Assembly (NCBI GenBank): GCA_017461665.1
Contig: JAFTXI010000023.1
Span: 1-64,000 of the forward strand
Direction of reading: 5' to 3'
Source of the DNA: Bacteroidales bacterium
GTDB lineage: Bacteria; Bacteroidota; Bacteroidia; Bacteroidales; F082
DNA: 64,000 nt
Position 1 is the stretch's first letter. Every line of letters begins with the position of its first letter. This document shows positions 8,165 through 15,477 of this stretch, in pieces. A model generated the notes under the pieces. The model had not been told where the DNA came from. It saw nothing but the letters and a program-made list of their open reading frames with translations, and ran no database searches. The position numbers were made by a program, and so were the translations under genes.

Positions 8165-9685
8165 TTAGTTTACTGACTTAATATCTATCCCTAAAATTTT
8201 CTGAATTTCTGCGAGTGTCTTGTCTATTTCATAATCAAGTGCCGCACGCTTTTCAAAATACTGTTTCAGAAGTTCTGCAGGTGGTAAAATTTCTTCTTCC
8301 TCTTTAGGGAACTTGCATTGGTCGAAATTACAGTCCAAATCAAGCAATTGCTGTGCTGTAAACACACGACTCTTGTCTCCAATTTCTTCGCCAATAATCT
8401 CTTTTCTGTCATTCCACCAATCCTGAATAGGCTGGGTATGTTCCACTTTCATCGGCTTGGTCTTAGAGAAGTGCTTATACCCATCAGGCATATCAAGGCG
8501 ATAGAACCATGTTTCTTTCGTCTTGAATCCTTCTTCACATCCCTCTGCTGCTTCGTTATTAAAGAATAGAATGTTTGTAGCAATTGGAGTATAAGGTGCA
8601 AATATAGAACCAGGTAAACGTATAATCGTATGAAGATTAAATTTGCGTAGAAGGTTCTCTTTCAAAGCCAATTTTGCGCCATCAGTACCAAACAAAAAGC
8701 CATCTGGAATAATTACACCACATCGACCACCTGCTTTTAGACGGTACATTATAAGGGCAATAAATAAGTCGGCAGTTTCACTTGAACGGTACTGTAATGG
8801 AAAATTGCTTTTTACACTATCCTCTGTACTTCCGCCATATGGGGGATTCATGCCAATAACGTCAACCTTATCCGATTCCTTGAAATCACTTACGTTGGTA
8901 CCAAGTGAATCACAGTTTGTTATATTTGGTGCTTCTATGTCATGAAGCAAAAGGTTTGTTATGCTTAAAAGATATGGTAAAGGTTTCCATTCTTGACCCA
9001 CAACTGCTTTTTGAAGTTTTTCCCCATCCTCAGCTGAGCGTACACTCTTAGCCATATAGTTGAGTGCTGATGTCAAGAAGCCACCAGTCCCACTTGTAAA
9101 ATCACCAAAACTCTCACCTAACTTGGGGTCAAGCATCATTACGATAAAATCAGTTAAGGCACGAGGTGTATAAAATTCACCTGCATTACCAGCAGATTGA
9201 AGATCTTTTAGAATTCCTTCGTAAATATCTCCAAAAGTGTGGCGGTCATCAGCATCATCAAATTCAATCTCGTTTACTATATTGACCACTTGGCGAAGGA
9301 GCGTACCATTTTTCATGTATTGGTTCAAGTCCGCAAATGTTTCTTGAACAATACTTTTACCTCTTGGCGTATTTGCATCTACTGGCAGATTTTTCAAGGT
9401 TGGGAATAACTTCTCATTGACAAAGGAGAGCAGGGCTTCACCAGTTAAAGCTTCACCATCCTTTTCATCAATCGCCCAATTTCGCCATCTTAAATCCTCT
9501 GGAATAATAGATTGATATTGTTTCCCCTCTCTTGATGCCTTGTACTCCCATGTTTCTTCTTGAGTGTCGTAAACTTTCAAGAAGAACATCCAAGTCATTT
9601 GTTCAATACGTTGCGCATCACCGTTAATACCTGCATCTTGTCGCATGATATTCTGGATTCGCTTTATGATATTATTAACTGCCAT
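8165..9685 (-). CDS. hsdM: Type I restriction-modification DNA methyltransferase HsdM
   Basis: HsdM transfers methyl groups from S-adenosylmethionine to adenine (N6) in the sequence chosen by HsdS. This 506-residue protein has an N-terminal helical domain (about 1-135), then the N6-MTase core. SAGNAGEFYTPRALTDFIV (164-182) is the family hallmark. The AdoMet-binding motif I reads DFTSGTGGFL (195-204), a departure from the usual DPACGTGGFL. The catalytic motif IV is NPPY (280-283). A C-terminal helix (about 455-500) would contact HsdS. It starts 5 bp after the hsdR stop, in one operon with hsdR and hsdS. Confidence 0.95.
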   Translation of the reverse strand: MAVNNIIKRIQNIMRQDAGINGDAQRIEQMTWMFFLKVYDTQEETWEYKASREGKQYQSIIPEDLRWRNWAIDEKDGEALTGEALLSFVNEKLFPTLKNLPVDANTPRGKSIVQETFADLNQYMKNGTLLRQVVNIVNEIEFDDADDRHTFGDIYEGILKDLQSAGNAGEFYTPRALTDFIVMMLDPKLGESFGDFTSGTGGFLTSALNYMAKSVRSAEDGEKLQKAVVGQEWKPLPYLLSITNLLLHDIEAPNITNCDSLGTNVSDFKESDKVDVIGMNPPYGGSTEDSVKSNFPLQYRSSETADLFIALIMYRLKAGGRCGVIIPDGFLFGTDGAKLALKENLLRKFNLHTIIRLPGSIFAPYTPIATNILFFNNEAAEGCEEGFKTKETWFYRLDMPDGYKHFSKTKPMKVEHTQPIQDWWNDRKEIIGEEIGDKSRVFTAQQLLDLDCNFDQCKFPKEEEEILPPAELLKQYFEKRAALDYEIDKTLAEIQKILGIDIKSVN

Positions 9686-9690
9686 AATCC

Positions 9691-12003
9691 TTATGCTGAT
9701 TTATAAATCTGATATTCAAGTTCTTTAATAGCTTTCTCATAGCCTATAATGCCACCAAATAGCTTTATAATCTTTGTAGGCTTTCCAATGCTATTAAATG
9801 GAGGTATCTCTAAGATATTTGCTTTTTCAAAATCCAAGATTCCATTCTCCGCATATTTATCAAGTAAAGCTTCAAGAACTTCGCGAGCTTTACCTTCGTA
9901 TTTACCAAAATAATTACGTTTTTTTACATTATTGGCTCGCTCTTTTCGGGTCAATGGTTTTTGGTCGAAAGCCACGTGACATATCACATCAAAAATATCC
10001 GCATTTTTCAAGGCTGGATTTGATTCACGAACAGCATCTATTAGGATTGAATATTCTTTTAGCTCATCCATTATGGCTTGCTTCCGTTCTGCTTCAGTCC
10101 ATGTTTGAATGAAATTGTCCAAACTCTTGTAATGACGAAGTAATTGGGTACGTGCAAATGATTGAACACTCTCTGTCCTCATAGTCTTGCCATCTTCACC
10201 TAATACTGATACAATCTCATGAGCAATACGAATATCATGACCCTTAATGATATATTTTTCGTGAGGCTCAGACACTATTGTTGGTGGAGTATCTGTAATA
10301 TTATATGGTTTTGATCCCTTTTTCTTTTTGGGTGGTTCCGGATCACCATCAAACGCTGGGTCTTTAAACTTGGCTGTCGCATTGCGGAAGTCAAGAATCT
10401 CCAAATGCCATTTGCCCTTATCTTTTCTTAGTCTTGTACCTCTACCAATGATTTGCTTAAACTCTGTCATAGAGCCAATTTCTTTATCAATGACAATTAA
10501 GCCACATGTTTTGCAGTCCACACCAGTAGAAAGCAGTTCGGATGTGGTGACAATCACAGGGTATGGTTCATCAACACTGATAAAATTATCCAATTGTTTC
10601 TTGCCTTCCTTATCTTCTCCTACTATTCTAGTCACATAGTAAGGTGATTTTTTACAGAGGTCGCTATTCATATTGATAAGGAGTGTCCTCATCTCTGCCG
10701 CTTCCTCAATATCAGAACAGAAAACAATTGTTTTTGTCATACGACCTATATCGTGTAGCATATCGGTTATTCTCTTCGCTACAATCTTTCTTCTTAATTT
10801 GATTGCTAAGTCACGACCTATATTTTGTCTTTGGTATAGCTTCTGCTCAATTTCTTGTCCAAGCAAGTCTCTTTCTCCTTCTTCGGGTGTCCATCCTTGC
10901 AAATCAACATTAATAAAATCGGCTGTAACTCGATATGGAGCCAAGAAACCATCATTGATACCTTGAAGAAGCGAATAAGTATAGACTGGTTCTCCAAAGT
11001 AATCAAGATTATTTGCTCCTTCATCTGCTTTTGGCGTTGCAGTCATACCTATCTGAGTCGCTGAGCTAAAGTATTCCAAGACCTTTCGCCATGCAGAATC
11101 ATCTTTAGCACTACCTCTATGACACTCATCTACGATAATCAAATCAAAGAAACCTGGTCGAACCTCCAAAAATGGGTCTGGCTTCCCTTCCTTACCAACC
11201 AATTGATGGTAGAGAGCCATATAGACTTCGTAAGAAGAATCTATTTTCTCTTCCCCCTCTCCAACAGATGTTATCTTGGTCATAAACTTCTTAAAAGGTT
11301 TGAAGTCTTGAACCATAGTTTGGTCTATCAATATATTACGGTCTGCGAGATAGAGAATCTTCTTTTTAGCTCCACTTTTATGAAGTCTGTGTATTATCTG
11401 AAATGCCGTAAATGTTTTACCTGTACCTGTCGCCATCACAACAAGAACACGTTGTTGGCCTTTCGCAATTGCTTCTACTGTTCTATCAACTGCAATTCGC
11501 TGATAATATCTTGGCTCATGACTATGTGCATCATAATAAAATGGAGTTTCAACAATGTTCAACTCTTCTGGAGTGTAATTCTTCGATGCAAGATAGCGAC
11601 TATACAATTCTTCTTCGGTAGGAAAATCATCAAGTGTCAGTTCTGTTTCCTTGCCGGTTATAAAATCGTGTTCCAAGAAAGCATCTCCATTACTTGAGTA
11701 TGCGAACTTTAAGTCAAGAATCAATGCATAATCTATTGCTTGTTGCATTCCTGCTCCCACGGCATGTTTATTGTCCTTGGCTTCTACAACAGCAATAGGC
11801 TTTCCATTATGATACAATAGATAATCAGCTTTTTTGCCCTCTGCAACAGAGTGCTGACTACCTATAACAAGCACACGACCATCTGTGAAGTAATATTCTT
11901 CACGCATATTCTTACAAACTTCCCAACCTTTCTTGTGAAGTGCTGGAGTAATGAACAGAGTTCGTATCTCTTGCTCTTTCAATTCTTTTTTGTTCACATC
12001 CAT
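9691..12003 (-). CDS. hsdR: Type I restriction endonuclease subunit HsdR
   Basis: HsdR is the ATP-driven DNA translocase and nuclease of the complex. The 770-residue protein has an N-terminal PD-(D/E)xK nuclease domain with Asp60, Glu74 and Lys76 (DYLLYHNGKPIAVVEAKD). A superfamily 2 helicase core follows: Walker A ATGTGKT (191-197), DECH box, then GMTATP as motif III. RecA2 motifs such as IIGRGTRLRKDKGKW lie further on. The C-terminal ~200 residues form the HsdM/HsdS docking region. The length suits the shorter HsdR subfamily with an EcoEI-type C-terminus. It follows the XRE regulator by 12 bp and precedes hsdM by 5 bp. Confidence 0.95.
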   Translation of the reverse strand: MDVNKKELKEQEIRTLFITPALHKKGWEVCKNMREEYYFTDGRVLVIGSQHSVAEGKKADYLLYHNGKPIAVVEAKDNKHAVGAGMQQAIDYALILDLKFAYSSNGDAFLEHDFITGKETELTLDDFPTEEELYSRYLASKNYTPEELNIVETPFYYDAHSHEPRYYQRIAVDRTVEAIAKGQQRVLVVMATGTGKTFTAFQIIHRLHKSGAKKKILYLADRNILIDQTMVQDFKPFKKFMTKITSVGEGEEKIDSSYEVYMALYHQLVGKEGKPDPFLEVRPGFFDLIIVDECHRGSAKDDSAWRKVLEYFSSATQIGMTATPKADEGANNLDYFGEPVYTYSLLQGINDGFLAPYRVTADFINVDLQGWTPEEGERDLLGQEIEQKLYQRQNIGRDLAIKLRRKIVAKRITDMLHDIGRMTKTIVFCSDIEEAAEMRTLLINMNSDLCKKSPYYVTRIVGEDKEGKKQLDNFISVDEPYPVIVTTSELLSTGVDCKTCGLIVIDKEIGSMTEFKQIIGRGTRLRKDKGKWHLEILDFRNATAKFKDPAFDGDPEPPKKKKGSKPYNITDTPPTIVSEPHEKYIIKGHDIRIAHEIVSVLGEDGKTMRTESVQSFARTQLLRHYKSLDNFIQTWTEAERKQAIMDELKEYSILIDAVRESNPALKNADIFDVICHVAFDQKPLTRKERANNVKKRNYFGKYEGKAREVLEALLDKYAENGILDFEKANILEIPPFNSIGKPTKIIKLFGGIIGYEKAIKELEYQIYKSA

Positions 12004-12015
12004 AATGGTATATCT

Positions 12016-12222
12016 TTATGGTTTGCTATTGCTTACTATCAAGTCTTTCACATCTACTTGTAGTACATTTGCTATATCATTAAGCGTTTTAAGGTCGGGC
12101 TGCACAGTGTTGCTACACCATTTACTTATTGTACATGTGGATTTACCCATCTGTTCTGCAAGCCATTTCCCTGTTTTACCTTGTTCTACAAGCACGACTT
12201 TTAATCTATTTAGATTATTCAT
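12016..12222 (-). CDS. XRE-family HTH regulator, first gene of the hsd operon
   Basis: This 68-residue protein is essentially one Cro/CI-type helix-turn-helix domain: GKWLAEQMGKSTCTISKWCS forms the two recognition helices and TLNDIANVLQVDVKDLIV the C-terminal helices. It is the same size as controller proteins of restriction systems, which delay endonuclease synthesis after entry to a new host. Position at the operon head, directly before hsdR, supports that role. A 23-bp dyad overlaps its own start codon (12210-12232), suggesting autorepression. Confidence 0.85.
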   Translation of the reverse strand: MNNLNRLKVVLVEQGKTGKWLAEQMGKSTCTISKWCSNTVQPDLKTLNDIANVLQVDVKDLIVSNSKP

Positions 12223-12232
12223 AATAGTCTAA
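12210..12232. promoter_or_regulatory. Dyad overlapping the XRE start codon, candidate operator
   Basis: The arms TTAGATTATTC and TAATAGTCTAA are inverted copies with 9 of 11 positions matching. The start codon (12220-12222 on the minus strand) lies inside. It sits about 20 bp downstream of the -7 box, where a bound repressor would block the operon. Operator function is inference. Confidence 0.4.
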
Positions 12233-12249
12233 TGTATTTAATTCGTAGG

Positions 12250-12257
12250 CAAATTTA
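12250..12257 (-). promoter_or_regulatory. -7 promoter box of the hsd operon
   Basis: On the minus strand it reads TAAATTTG, fitting the Bacteroidota consensus TAnnTTTG, 28 bp before the XRE start codon. Confidence 0.55.
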
Positions 12258-12365
12258 TATAATAATCTCGATAATAGGACAACTTCCTATAATATTTATT
12301 ATGGAGAAGTCTAAAATAAAGGAAAAAAGGCGTATTTCCTCCCAATTTTAGCGAAAGTTTATTAG

Positions 12366-12550
12366 ATCAGTCGTTAATCTTCGTTTTCGGATGCAAAGGT
12401 AGCCAAACCTCATTTAGAATAAGAAAAGGTCAAGCGGTGAACCGTTTGGAGCAGTTTCTTCCTCCGTTGGAGAGTAAACAGCTCCAAAACCTTTTCCTAT
12501 TCATCGGCTTGGCTTGAATCTGCATCCGGCAACGGAGATAAACGACTGAC
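12366..12550. repeat. ~185-bp imperfect palindrome at the island edge
   Basis: From 12366 inward and from 12550 inward on the other strand, the sequence repeats with substitutions and one ~11-base gap. Matching blocks are TCAGTCGTT, CGGATGCA, AAGCCAAnCC and TTTGGAGC(A/T)GTTT. The unpaired centre is about 20 bases around 12460-12475. The left arm contains TACCTTTG on the minus strand (12394-12401), a -7-type box. It could be a MITE-like element, the end of the mobile element, or a transcription-blocking structure; no target duplication was identified. Confidence 0.55.
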
Positions 12551-12915
12551 GAAATAGTAGAAACAAAGAACAGCATAAATAATAGGTCTTTACTTGATAA
12601 CCTATCATTCAAACTGTTCTCAAATCTTTCAGAGGCTTATTATTTTCGATAGAGAGAAATTTGGCAAGCGGCAGATTTCACTCCTTCCAAAATAATAGAT
12701 TGCTTTTGCCGTTCTTGGAAATTGTCGTACATTTGTGCCGAAAACGTGGAATGATGGAAACATCAAACTGCAAATAGCACTGAAAAGAGAAGATACACCC
12801 TTTATTGATACGCTTCGAGCGTTAAAAAACAATAAAAATGTTAATTCTTCACCTTTTAGAATGCACCCTTAAAGGTTATGACCATATTTCTGACTTATTA
12901 CTCGCAAAATATTGA
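12551..12915 (+). other. Non-coding stretch with a short orphan coding-like fragment
   Basis: No intact gene is visible here. One plus-strand frame (12699-12872) is open for 57 codons without an ATG near its beginning and reads like protein (PKTWNDGNIKLQIALKRED, then TPFIDTLRALKNNKN). It may be the tail of a lost element gene. A 25-codon ATG frame at 12838-12915 ends at a TGA that is in frame with the LRR gene that follows. Neither can be assigned. Confidence 0.3.
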
Positions 12916-13881
12916 GTAATAACTGGTTGTAAATACTACGGTTGTACATCGCTAAAAAACTTAATCATAGAAGATGGAGAAACAACTCTTTTGATAGAAG
13001 GCTATGATGGCTATTATAATGGTTATTTTGTTGTTTATGAAAGTGTTTTTAAAGATTGTCCAATAACAAATCTTTACTTAGGTCGTAAATTTTATTGTCC
13101 TGGCAGCTATAATCCTCCATTCAAAGGAATGAATACGTTAGAAACGGTAACAATTGGTAATGGTGTAACAGCAATTGAAGATGTGGAAGATTATGCAGCA
13201 GGGGGTGTATTCCTAGATTGTATAAACCTGACGGACGTGATAATTGGTGATGGTATACAAGCAATTTACCCTGCTACATTTAAAGATTGTAAAAAGCTTA
13301 AAAACGTAACAATTGGTAATAATGTAGAGGCTATTTATACAGGGGCGTTTATGGGGTGTACAAGCCTTACAAACATTACAATCCCACAAAGTGTTAATTT
13401 AATAGGAGATTTGGTGTTTAAAAATACAGGACTTATAAGTATAACAATTCCTCGATATGTTAGAATTATTGGAGAGGATGTTTTTAGTAGTGCTCTGTCA
13501 AGTATTTATTTAATGAATAAGTCTCCGTTTGCAATTCCAGACGAGAAATGTTTTACAAACTATCATTATGTAAATACAACTTTATATGTTCCTGTAGGTT
13601 CTATAGAAAAATATAAACAAGCAGTAGTATGGAAAAATTTTTGGAATATACAAGAGTGTGATAATATAGGTATTGACGATATAGATGAAAGTAGTATTTC
13701 ATTAGAAGTTATGCGTGGTGGGATACGTCTAATAGGTGCAGAGAGAATACCTATCGCAATTTACACCATCAACGGTATTCTCGTAGAAAAAATAGATAAA
13801 TATACTGGTGAAGATATTTTCCTTGATAAAGGTATTTATATCGTCAGTGTTGGAAATAAAACTATGAAGATAAAACTTTAA
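12916..13881 (+). pseudogene. BspA-like leucine-rich-repeat surface protein, 5'-truncated
   Basis: The protein reading starts directly after a TGA at 12913-12915. It already looks like the middle of an LRR_5 (BspA-type) repeat in its first residues (GCTSLKNLIIEDGETTLLIE), upstream of the first plausible start (TTG at 12991). About seven repeat units follow (for example CKKLKNVTIGNNVEAIYTGAF). The C-terminal ~70 residues end LDKGIYIVSVGNKTMKIKL, like the C-terminal sorting domains of proteins exported by type IX secretion. No signal peptide is present, so the front of the gene has been lost, plausibly when the neighbouring island arrived or rearranged. In Bacteroidales such proteins mediate adhesion or host binding. 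It may be unexpressed. Confidence 0.7.
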
Positions 13882-13890
13882 AAATCACGT

Positions 13891-13921
13891 GTGCCGAGAG
13901 GGAATAACTTTCGGCACTTTT
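13891..13921 (+). terminator. Terminator after the LRR gene
   Basis: GTGCCGA pairs with TCGGCAC across a 13-base loop, followed by four T's. Confidence 0.65.
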
Positions 13922-13982
13922 AAAATATTACGAAATTTATGAGTTGATGAAAGAAATTAAACAATAATTTAATAAAAATGAT

Positions 13983-14402
13983 ATGAAAATGAGTTTGTTT
14001 TTCCTTGTAACCGTATTATGTTTATCGATATTTTCAGTTAAAGCACAATCGTACGATCTTCCATTAGTTTCGTACACGCCTGTGTTTAGCGTTACTCAAA
14101 GAAATTTAGGACAAGTAATTCTTGATGATGGTTTATACGAACTTACAGTAGAATATCAGAGTAATTCAACAAACTACGAAATATATACGCTTGAGGTTCG
14201 CATAAAAAATGACAATATTACCCATATATATTTTGGTAATGGTGGCTATGTTCATAATGGATGGAATAATAGTGGATACACATGGAGTGGCGGTGGAATA
14301 AGATGGAATGTAGATTATTACGGAAATATAATAAGTGGAAAAGCCGTAATACAGTTGAATTATGGAAATGGAAGATGGCAGTTATTTACGATTAAATTTT
14401 AG
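13983..14402 (+). CDS. Secreted protein of unknown function
   Basis: This 139-residue protein has a clear signal peptide (MKMSLFFLVTVLCLSIFSVKAQ, cleavage after KA-Q around residue 21). The mature part is rich in Tyr, Asn, Gly and Trp, with short beta-strand-like segments (LYELTVEY, EIYTLEVRIK, KAVIQLNYGNGRWQLFTIKF). It has a Gly/Asn/Trp-rich middle (GWNNSGYTWSGGGIRWNVDY). No family was recognised. The strand pattern suggests a small beta-rich periplasmic or exported protein. It stands alone between the truncated LRR gene and a strong terminator. No -7 box of the usual form was found directly upstream. Confidence 0.65.
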   Translation: MKMSLFFLVTVLCLSIFSVKAQSYDLPLVSYTPVFSVTQRNLGQVILDDGLYELTVEYQSNSTNYEIYTLEVRIKNDNITHIYFGNGGYVHNGWNNSGYTWSGGGIRWNVDYYGNIISGKAVIQLNYGNGRWQLFTIKF

Positions 14403-14433
14403 CATTGTTAATTAATCTGTCAATCGTTAATCA

Positions 14434-14468
14434 AAAGCCAACCTGCATCATCAGTAAGTTGGCTTTTT
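14434..14468 (+). terminator. Rho-independent terminator
   Basis: AAAGCCAAC pairs with GTTGGCTTT, and a run of T's follows. It lies just after the secreted-protein gene. Confidence 0.85.
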
Positions 14469-14540
14469 TTACTTTTAAACAATATATTCAAACTTAAATA
14501 GTTATGTTAAAAACTATAATAATTATATCAGAATTACATT

Positions 14541-14732
14541 ATGTTGAAATGGATTAAAGTTTTCGCAATCATAACTTTGTCAATCATCTTGATTGGCTTT
14601 CTCTTTCCTCAAAACTTGAAAATGCCTGTCGTTGGTGCAGATTCTAACAGCTACAATCATAAGACGTTCTGGCACGAAGGGTGGGGGACTTCCGTAGTTC
14701 ATAAGGGTGTCGATATTTTTGCTAAGATCTGA
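14541..14732 (+). pseudogene. M23 peptidase gene, N-terminal remnant
   Basis: The 63 residues comprise an N-terminal membrane anchor (about residues 5-24) and the start of a lysostaphin-type M23 peptidase domain: NSYNHKTFWHEGWGTSVVHK followed by GVDIFA. HKGVDIFA contains the first zinc-ligand histidine and aspartate of the family (H-x-G-x-D). Family members run 150-250 residues, and the HxH motif that completes the zinc site is absent. The frame stops just before a GC-rich element (14773-14947) and no continuation is found beyond it. The gene is therefore cut off, most simply by insertion or deletion at that element. Confidence 0.7.
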
Positions 14733-14772
14733 ATCCTATTGATTTTTTTTTGTAGTAGCGTTTATGTAATAG

Positions 14773-14947
14773 CAGCGGTTGCGTTAGGGATTGGAGCGGC
14801 ATCCTTTGCGAGCTTCCATGGGTGCGGGAGCGGGGACGGGTCACTGAGCCTGTCGAAGTGACCGGCGTTTCGACAAGCTCAACGACCGAGAGCGGGGAGA
14901 GCGAGAAAAGATATAGCGGAAAGCCCGACGGCTCTGCCGGAACGCCC
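14773..14947. repeat. GC-rich intergenic element with paired hairpins
   Basis: This ~175-bp block is strikingly GC-rich compared with its surroundings. Its edges read GGATTGGAGCGGCATCCTTT and AGATATAGCGGAAAGCCCG, ending GGAACGCCC. From memory, these phrases recur between genes in many Bacteroidota genomes. In the middle, GGTCACT/AGTGACC (14839-14863) forms a hairpin, followed by CGTTTCGACAAGCTCAACG. The hairpin loops (GAGCCTGTCGAAG and the inverted GAGCTTGTCGAAA) are themselves near-copies, like REP-type repeats. Coding potential is not credible. Function is unknown. Confidence 0.6.
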
Positions 14948-15030
14948 AAACCAATTGATAATTCATAATCAATGTTTTAAGATTTATAATCAGTAACTGG
15001 GTTTTGTTTTTTAAATTATTTTTATTAATA

Positions 15031-15070
15031 ACTAAAAATTTAGTTGTGTATTTATAAAATAAAGTGTATA
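15031..15070 (+). promoter_or_regulatory. blaI-type promoter with dyad
   Basis: A -7 box TATATTTG lies 26-33 bp upstream of the BlaI-type start codon (15068-15075 region). A short dyad ACTAAA-AA-TTTAGT (15031-15044) lies upstream of it. BlaI/MecI repressors commonly bind dyads at their own promoter, so autorepression is plausible. Confidence 0.4.
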
Positions 15071-15100
15071 TTTGCGTTGTTAATTAAAAAAATAAATCAA

Positions 15101-15475
15101 ATGGATAAGATAAAAGAATTGACAAAAGCTGAAGAACAGGTCATGCAAGTGTTATGGAAAATTGAAAAGGGATTTGCAAATGAAATAATGTCTAACTTCC
15201 CGGAACCGAAACCTGCTTATAACACAGTGCTTACTATTGTGAGAATACTTGAAAAGAAAGGCTTTGTCGCACATGAAACATTCTGTAAAGCAAACAGATA
15301 CTATCCTCTAATCTCAAAGTCGGATTATTCCCATGACTCTCTTAGCGGTCTTGTGAAAAATTATTTTAACAATTCCTATTGCGAATTGGTTTCCGCTTTC
15401 ACCCAAAAGGAGAATTTTACAATAGAGCAGTTGGAAGAACTTAAGAAAATGATTGACAAAGCTTTAAATAAATAA
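15101..15475 (+). CDS. BlaI/MecI-family transcriptional repressor
   Basis: The 124-residue product has the winged-helix fold of BlaI/MecI: LTKAEEQVMQVLWKIEKGFA, then PKPAYNTVLTIVRILEKKGF as recognition helix and wing entry, and a C-terminal dimerisation helix (about 95-120). These repressors are cleaved when a partner M56 membrane peptidase senses a signal, such as a beta-lactam. ATG at 15101 is chosen over the upstream frame start at 15044 because the promoter -7 box would otherwise lie inside the coding region. The gene is 2 bp from the M56 gene, so they form one operon. No beta-lactamase gene is nearby, so the regulated target is elsewhere or unrelated to antibiotics. Confidence 0.9.
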   Translation: MDKIKELTKAEEQVMQVLWKIEKGFANEIMSNFPEPKPAYNTVLTIVRILEKKGFVAHETFCKANRYYPLISKSDYSHDSLSGLVKNYFNNSYCELVSAFTQKENFTIEQLEELKKMIDKALNK

Positions 15476-15477
15476 TT

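Noticed and set aside
11119..11697. 192-codon open frame on the plus strand
   Set aside because: It lies wholly antisense to hsdR, whose motifs are clear, and its product is a Cys/Phe/Ser-rich string without any recognisable domain.
12430..12832. Two minus-strand frames of 60-67 codons
   Set aside because: They cover the palindrome and its flank, lack coding character, and the better coding signal in this stretch is on the plus strand.
14722..14949. 75-codon minus-strand frame in the GC-rich element
   Set aside because: Composed of palindromic repeat DNA; no domain and no promoter.
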